Source of the DNA: Labilibaculum sp.
Lineage (GTDB): Bacteria > Bacteroidota > Bacteroidia > Bacteroidales > Marinifilaceae
Length of the DNA stretch: 6,528 bases
Assembly: GCA_016743925.1 (NCBI GenBank)
Contig: JADGFH010000339.1
Span: forward strand, 1 to 6,528
Direction of reading: 5' to 3'
Below the pieces are notes generated by a model. It saw nothing but the letters and a program-made list of their open reading frames with translations, searched no databases and was not told where the DNA came from. The position numbers and the translations under genes were made by a program. This document shows, piece after piece, positions 1 through 4,200 of the stretch; within the stretch, counting starts at the first letter, position 1, and each line of letters starts with the position of its first letter.

Positions 1-124
1 CAATTACTTGATGTAATTCTTCTTTCGTTCTTCCTTTCTTCTCCACTTTTGTAAGATAAAGTGGATATATAGAGGCAAATATCATTTTTGCAATACGCTC
101 ATCGTGGTGACTTGTGCTTTTCAT
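1..124 (-). CDS. DUF2200 family protein, N-terminal part (cut by left window edge)
   Basis: An open frame runs leftward from the ATG at 122-124 to the window edge, giving 41 residues. It begins MKSTSHHDERIAKMIFASIY and continues with PLYLTKVEKKGRTKEEL. The pattern 'FAS-IYP-Y-TK-EKKGRTK-E-----I' is what I recognise as the start of the DUF2200 family (COG4898-like), small cytoplasmic proteins of about 110-120 residues with no established function. The usual WLTGY segment would follow just outside the window. The start is well supported: an in-frame stop lies at 149-151 and no other start codon occurs between it and this ATG. The gene begins 13 bases after the stop of the lipoprotein gene, so the two are probably co-transcribed and translationally close. 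The family assignment comes from memory of the motif and rests on about one third of the protein. No activity can be assigned. Confidence 0.8.
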   Translation of the reverse strand, partial: MKSTSHHDERIAKMIFASIYPLYLTKVEKKGRTKEELHQVI

Positions 125-137
125 ATATTCAAATTTA

Positions 138-494
138 TTATCTACTTTTCAGTTTTAACTCAACATTCTCTTTCTTACAAGCATCCATTATTACAAGGAG
201 CTTATTCATTTTTACACTTTTGTCAACTTCGAGTTGAACTTTTAAATTGCTTTTTGTCTTTTTAAATTCCTTTATTTTTTCAGCAATGTCCTCGAGAGAA
301 GTTTGAACTTTATCTACGTAATAAGTTTCTGTACTATCAATAATGATAAAATGATCAAATTGGATTATTGAGTCTTGTTTTAATAAAATTGTTTTTAATG
401 AGTTAATAACTGGAACCTTAGCTTCTCTTCCAGTGTTGCAAGAAATTAAAGATAACAACAATAAACAAAAGCTTAAATAGTAAATTCTTCTCAT
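138..494 (-). CDS. Small lipoprotein with ExbD/TolR-like periplasmic domain
   Basis: 118 residues. The N-terminus is a lipoprotein signal peptide: MRRIYY, a hydrophobic core at residues 7-17, then lipobox L16-I17-S18-C19, so C19 is the likely lipidated residue. The residues after it (NTGREAK) carry no acidic surface-export signal, which suggests a periplasm-facing lipoprotein (inference). Residues about 47-115 resemble the soluble domain of ExbD/TolR: a strand, then an 'I-IDSTETYYVDK' hairpin, a lysine-rich helix (LEDIAEKIKEFKK), the strand VQLEVDKSVKMNKLLVIMDA, then a helix and final strand ending VELKLKS. This follows the ExbD order 'v-i-aD-----vv-vmda-k-aGv-kv-L'. True ExbD/TolR proteins have an N-terminal membrane helix bearing a conserved Asp. 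Here it is replaced by a cleavable lipid-anchor signal, and no ExbB/TolQ or TonB gene is visible, so a role in energy transduction is not supported. It could instead be an unrelated alpha/beta lipoprotein. A promoter-like element lies at 546-576, and a DUF2200 gene follows 13 bases downstream. Confidence 0.82.
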   Translation of the reverse strand: MRRIYYLSFCLLLLSLISCNTGREAKVPVINSLKTILLKQDSIIQFDHFIIIDSTETYYVDKVQTSLEDIAEKIKEFKKTKSNLKVQLEVDKSVKMNKLLVIMDACKKENVELKLKSR

Positions 495-545
495 AAAGGG
501 CAGGTAAAATATTTATAACAGACAGATGCAAATACTTTTTCTCTC

Positions 546-576
546 CTAAACTACAAAACAATAATTAGTTAACAAA
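546..576 (-). promoter_or_regulatory. Bacteroidota-type promoter for the lipoprotein-DUF2200 operon
   Basis: Reading the minus strand, TTTG (573-576 on the plus strand as CAAA) is followed by exactly 19 bases and then TAGTTTAG (546-553). This matches the Bacteroidota sigma-ABfr consensus TTTG-N19-21-TAnnTTTG with one mismatch in the -7 box. The -7 box lies about 50 bases before the lipoprotein ATG, leaving a plausible 5' leader of about 45 bases. No comparably good element was found for the other genes. It is a motif match only. Confidence 0.45.
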
Positions 577-612
577 AAATTTAAGAATGAAGAAATCAGG
601 AGAACTATTCAA

Positions 613-659
613 GGGGATTGAAACCCCACGAAAGATTTATTCGTCTTATAGCTTGACGA
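613..659. other. Two short hairpins in the intergenic region
   Basis: GGGG (613-616) can pair with CCCC (624-627) around a 7-base loop. TCGTC (641-645) can pair with GACGA (655-659) around a 9-base loop. They lie between the terminator of the small basic protein gene and the promoter of the lipoprotein gene. Read on the plus strand they precede the hairpin at 681-707, so a short plus-strand RNA ending there is conceivable. I found no good promoter for one, and both stems are short enough to arise by chance. Confidence 0.2.
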
Positions 660-680
660 CGGTAAAAAGGAAAAATGCAA

Positions 681-707
681 AAAGCCCAAGCTTAGAACTT
701 GGGCTTT
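681..707 (-). terminator. Intrinsic terminator of the small basic protein gene (possibly bidirectional)
   Basis: AAAGCCCAAG (681-690) pairs perfectly over 10 bp with CTTGGGCTTT (698-707) around a 7-base loop. On the minus strand the stem runs straight into TTGCATTTTT, a usable U-tract, and it sits 42 bases after the stop codon of the gene at 750-848. On the plus strand it is followed by ATATTTTA, a weaker tract, so some plus-strand termination is possible. Its position supports the minus-strand small gene and argues against coding on the plus strand across it. Confidence 0.75.
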
Positions 708-749
708 ATATTTTACTATTGTTATTCTTTTTTCAGAGTACTAGAAATC

Positions 750-848
750 CTATTTGGCTTTCTTTAGTAACTTTTCTGCTTTTTTTTCTTTTGCAGTTTT
801 AGCAGGTTCTTTTTTAACGTTCTTCTTTGAATCTTTACCTTTTGCCAT
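750..848 (-). CDS. Small lysine-rich basic protein (32 aa), uncharacterised
   Basis: ATG at 846-848, TAG at 750-752. The product begins MAKGKDSKKNVKKEPAKTAK and ends EKKAEKLLKKAK. Of 32 residues 14 are lysine, against four acidic ones (one Asp, three Glu), so net charge is about +10. It has no signal peptide, membrane segment or cysteine. The N-terminal half looks disordered; the second half (TAKEKKAEKLLKKAK) could form a basic helix. Support for a real gene: a clean start with an A-rich leader (AAAAGAAAATATC) typical of this phylum, a biased lysine/alanine composition not expected by chance, and a perfect intrinsic terminator downstream on the same strand with nothing else for it to terminate. 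I have a general impression that short 'MAKG..KK..KKxPAKTxKEK' proteins recur as hypotheticals in Bacteroidota, but I cannot verify that here. Binding to nucleic acid or ribosomes is a guess from charge alone. No partner gene is visible. Confidence 0.65.
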   Translation of the reverse strand: MAKGKDSKKNVKKEPAKTAKEKKAEKLLKKAK

Positions 849-1201
849 GATATTTTCTTTTAATTATTTATTTTACTTACTCTAATTAAGTTCCATGCCC
901 ATTAATTCTGGCATAAAGCTCCACTCTTAGTATACCTTTAGATAAATTAAGCACAATTATATTTAAATGCTATCGCGTTTAAATCGCTTATTATTATCGT
1001 AAAAGGGAATATAGGTGAGTCACATAAGACAGTCATATACTGCTACTATATTCAGCATCTAATCTACAAAACAAAGATCGCATAACAAAAGAATTAATCA
1101 GGAATAAAAACAGAAAGCAATTACAAAAATGCTTACAAGTCACCAAAACGCTTAGGTTTTAGCAAATTAGGATTTATTAGAATGAGCCTATCTGTAATTC
1201 A
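849..1201. other. Non-coding stretch between nuclease terminator and small basic gene
   Basis: About 350 AT-rich bases without a convincing gene on either strand; the frames inside are under 30 codons and have no recognisable product. It should contain the promoter and 5' leader of the small basic gene, but I found no good TTTG/TAnnTTTG pair. The visible structure is the leader ORF and hairpin at 882-914, a pair of TTTAAAT boxes at 962-971 and 978-988 whose starts are 16 bases apart (the second inside the near-palindrome GCGTTTAAATCGC, 975-987), and minor weak stems. No tRNA, insertion sequence end or CRISPR repeat was seen. Confidence 0.6.
882..914 (-). promoter_or_regulatory. Possible leader ORF with start-codon hairpin upstream of the small basic gene
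   Basis: On the minus strand GGAG sits 4 bases before an ATG (912-914) that opens a 10-codon frame, MPELMGMELN, closed by TAG at 882-884. The frame ends 33 bases before the ATG of the 32-residue gene. ATGCC at its start (910-914) can pair with GGCAT (895-899) around 10 bases, so the start codon would be held in a 5 bp stem. This could be a translated leader or a chance frame. The clear GGAG is notable because Bacteroidota usually do not depend on it. Confidence 0.2.
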
Positions 1202-1202
1202 C

Positions 1203-1236
1203 AAAATAAAAAAGGAGCCTTTAATAGACTCCTTTT
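1203..1236 (-). terminator. Intrinsic terminator of the giant nuclease gene
   Basis: On the minus strand AAAAGGAGTCT (1226-1236) pairs with AGGCTCCTTTT (1210-1220) around a 5-base loop, an 11 bp stem with one G-T pair, followed by TTTATTTT. It begins 11 bases after the TAA at 1248-1250. This marks the 3' end of the nuclease transcript and separates it from the small gene downstream. Confidence 0.88.
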
Positions 1237-1247
1237 CATTTTATAAA

Positions 1248-4200
1248 TTAATGTACGACTAGCAATCGTTTTGTGATTACAAATTGATCTGTTCTAATGG
1301 ATATGAAGTAAACTCCCGCAGATAAGTTTCTAACATTAAAATTGATTCGATCATTCAAATCGATATTTTTAACGAACTTCCCTCTATTATCATGCAGTAA
1401 AATTTGGGTCACTTTAACATCAGAAAAATCAATATTTACAAAATCACTAGTTGGATTTGGATACATTTTTATTTGCTTTGCAAAAACATCCTTAATTCCG
1501 GTTGCCTGACTTACTGTAAAAGACTGAAAGGCTTCAGCTGGATTAAAGTTTTCGTTTCCATCCTGATAGGCACGAATTTCAAATACTCCAATACTACTTG
1601 GTATTAAGATCGCGTCATCAATCTGTCCTTCTCCTTCAATAATTTCAAAATTAATATCAAATCCTTGATCGGAACTAGCATGCAATTCAAGCTCTTCATC
1701 TACCACCACAACACCTTCAATTGGATCAAATACCAATGTCTGATCTGCTTTGTAAACTTCAAAGATCTGGCTTAGCGATTCCGCCATCTCATAATTTTCA
1801 TTACCAGCCTGATTTACTCGAACGGTAACTGTTCCTGCTCCTAGTATGCTCAGTTCATTTCCTGAGATACTTGCTGCCCCTGATATCAATTCAAAAGTCA
1901 CATTTAAACCTGATGAAGCAGTTGCGATTAACTCAAAATTTGAATCTCCAAAAGTTTTATCAGCAATAGCAGTGAAATTGATAGTTTGAGTAGCTTTACT
2001 CACCGAGAAAGTTTGAATTACTGGCTCTGCTGCTTCGTAAGTATCATCTCCCATTTGAACCGCTTTAACCGAAATTGTTCCAACTCCGATAATGGTCAAT
2101 TGATCACCTGAAACACTAGCTGGTCCTGATACAATTTCAAAACTTACCTCTAATCCTGAAGAGGCTTCGGCGATTAAGACAAAGGCAACATCACTATAGG
2201 TTCTATCTGCAATTGCAGTAAAATTGATATTCTGAGCTGCTTTATTCACAGAGAAAGTTTGAATTACTGGCTCTGCTGCTTCATAAGCATTATCTCCAAT
2301 TTGAACCGCTTTAACCGTAATTGTTCCAACTCCGATAATGGTCAATTGATCTCCTGAAACACTAGCTGGTCCTGATACAATTTCAAAACTTACCTCTAAT
2401 CCTGAAGAGGCACTTGCAGTTAAGGCAAAGATTGAATCAGTAGTGGTTTTATCAGTAATATCAGCAAAAGTGATTGTTTGAGAAATCTTACTGACCACAA
2501 AACTCTGCCTAACTGGAGTCGCTGCCAAATAGTTCTCATTTCCTTCTTGATATGCTTCTACAACAATTTCTCCTGCTCCGTTTATTTGCAGTAAACTGCC
2601 AACTAATGTTGCCGGACCACTTATTAATCTAAATTCAACAGTTAATGATGTAGCTGCATCGGAACTAGCAGATAATTGAATACTTTCATTGGTAAATTCT
2701 CTATCAGCAATAGGATCGAAAGTAAGTAATTGGCTTGCTTTATTAACTGTAAACTCCTGTGTTACCGCAGCGGCAGCCAAATAATTGTCATTTCCAACTT
2801 GCGATGCCTTTACAACAATAACACCAACTCCATTAATGGTTAATGAGTTTCCATTTAAACTCGCATTACCACTCATCAATTCATAGGTAATAGGTAGGTT
2901 CGAATTAGAACTAGCCAATAACTCTTGCGTTTCTGGCTTATATTCACGATCCATCAATTCTTGGAATGTGATGATTTGTTCTCCTTTATCTATATCAAAA
3001 ATCTGATTTACTGGCTCTGCCGTAATGTAATTTTCATTTCCCTCTTGACTGGCTTTTACCAGAACAACTCCTACTCCGGTAATGGTCAATTCTTTCCCAT
3101 CTAAAGTGGCTGGTCCTGATACTAAAGTATAACTTACCTCTAATCCTGATGATGCACTTGCTATCAATTCAAAGGCCTCATCGCCATATATTTTATCTGC
3201 TATATCCGTAAAGTTGATCGTTTGACTTGCTTTGCTCACAACAAATGATTGATCTACATATTCAGCAGCTTCAAATTCGTCATTTCCAGTTTGGATGGCT
3301 TTAACCACAACAACACCAGCACCAGTAATACTCAAGTCTTTTCCGGAAATACTAGCTGGCCCTGAAACGATTTCAAAAGTCACATCTAATCCAGAAGTAG
3401 CAGTAGCAATCAACTCAAAAGTATCATTGCCATATACTTTATCTGTAATATCAGCAAAAGTGATTGTTTGCGATTCCTTAACAATCGGTTCACCACGAAG
3501 TTTTAAACGCAATAATATTGGATGATGATCAGAAACACTAACACTTTCCTCACTCGTATTGTTGGTTAACACTTGATATTCATCGTACAATTCATTCGAA
3601 ATGCTAATGTGATCGATGTTTGTACTTGAAGTTAAAACATGATCGAAATAATCTGTTGTTTTGAACCAAGAGCTGTATGGCGACAATTCACCACTTGTCA
3701 TACTTCCTTCCAGATAATCATTATAATCACCTAAAACCACAAGATTGTCATCGGTATAATTGGTATTCAATTCATTCAATAAGAATTCTGCATCTGCTAA
3801 TTTTCGAGAATAACTGTCCTCACAACATTTTGCATGAATATTAACAAACTTCACAATCTCCTTCCTCCCATCAATACTAATTTCCGCTTCGAACAAATAC
3901 GGCAAACGTCCTGAAGCCCAAAAATTAGGTGCATAGCCTGTATATCCAGCAATAGATGTAGTAGATCCGCCTTCGTATAAATCCGAAAACATCGAGAAAT
4001 CATTCAAATTACTCACCGTAGTATTGTTAAAAATATAGCAAACTCGTTGAGCTGGAAATTCTGTCGATGATGCTTCATCATCATGAGAAAATCTAGCACC
4101 CATAATACCTGTATAGATTTCTTCATCAGCCAATTCATTTAATTTATCAATTAATGGATTTAAGAAATCGCCATTTATAGCATCTGAAACCAATTCCTGT

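Larger units (their letters stand above)
1500..3470 (-). repeat. Eight tandem ~82-residue Ig-like repeats (246 bp period)
   Basis: Residues 1020-1676 consist of eight units starting at nucleotides 3470, 3224, 2978, 2732, 2480, 2234, 1988 and 1742. A rough consensus is QTI-F--IADK-YGD--F-L, then ASSGL-V-FE-VSGPAS, then G--LTI-GVG---VKA-Q-GN, then Y-AAEPV-Q-F-V-KA. This is the MBG/Ig-like repeat type widespread in Bacteroidota secreted proteins. Six of the first seven units are 82 residues; unit 4 has 84 (two extra near DAATSL). Unit 8 is 81 and diverged: it lacks the DK-YGD and SGPA motifs. The array probably acts as a stalk holding the nucleases away from the cell. Each unit differs in sequence, so most duplications are old. 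Confidence 0.92.

Noticed and set aside
611..630. GGGGATTGAAACCCC, resembling the GATTGAAAC end of some CRISPR repeats
   Set aside because: It occurs once only, with no spacer-repeat periodicity nearby and no cas genes.
613..660. GGGGTTTCAATCCCC on the minus strand looks like a tRNA T-arm
   Set aside because: The 7-base loop TTTCAAT does not fit TTCRANN, and no acceptor, D or anticodon arm can be laid out around it.
587..802. A 71-codon plus-strand frame with a hydrophobic C-terminal half
   Set aside because: Its hydrophobic part is the complement of the lysine codons of the minus-strand small gene, and a perfect 10 bp terminator hairpin lies inside it. No recognisable protein.
1174..1260. 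A 26-codon plus-strand frame starting MSLSVIHKIK
   Set aside because: It reads through both arms of the nuclease gene terminator and into that gene's antisense 3' end; no family resemblance.
1500..3470. 246 bp tandem repeats as a possible non-coding satellite or CRISPR-like array
   Set aside because: The frame is open throughout and the units match at the protein level as Ig-like domains.
3295..3525. Plus-strand frames inside the giant gene (also 1404-1607, 5045-5245, 5712-5912)
   Set aside because: They are antisense shadows of recognisable repeats, sorting tail and nuclease domains, without credible leaders or products.
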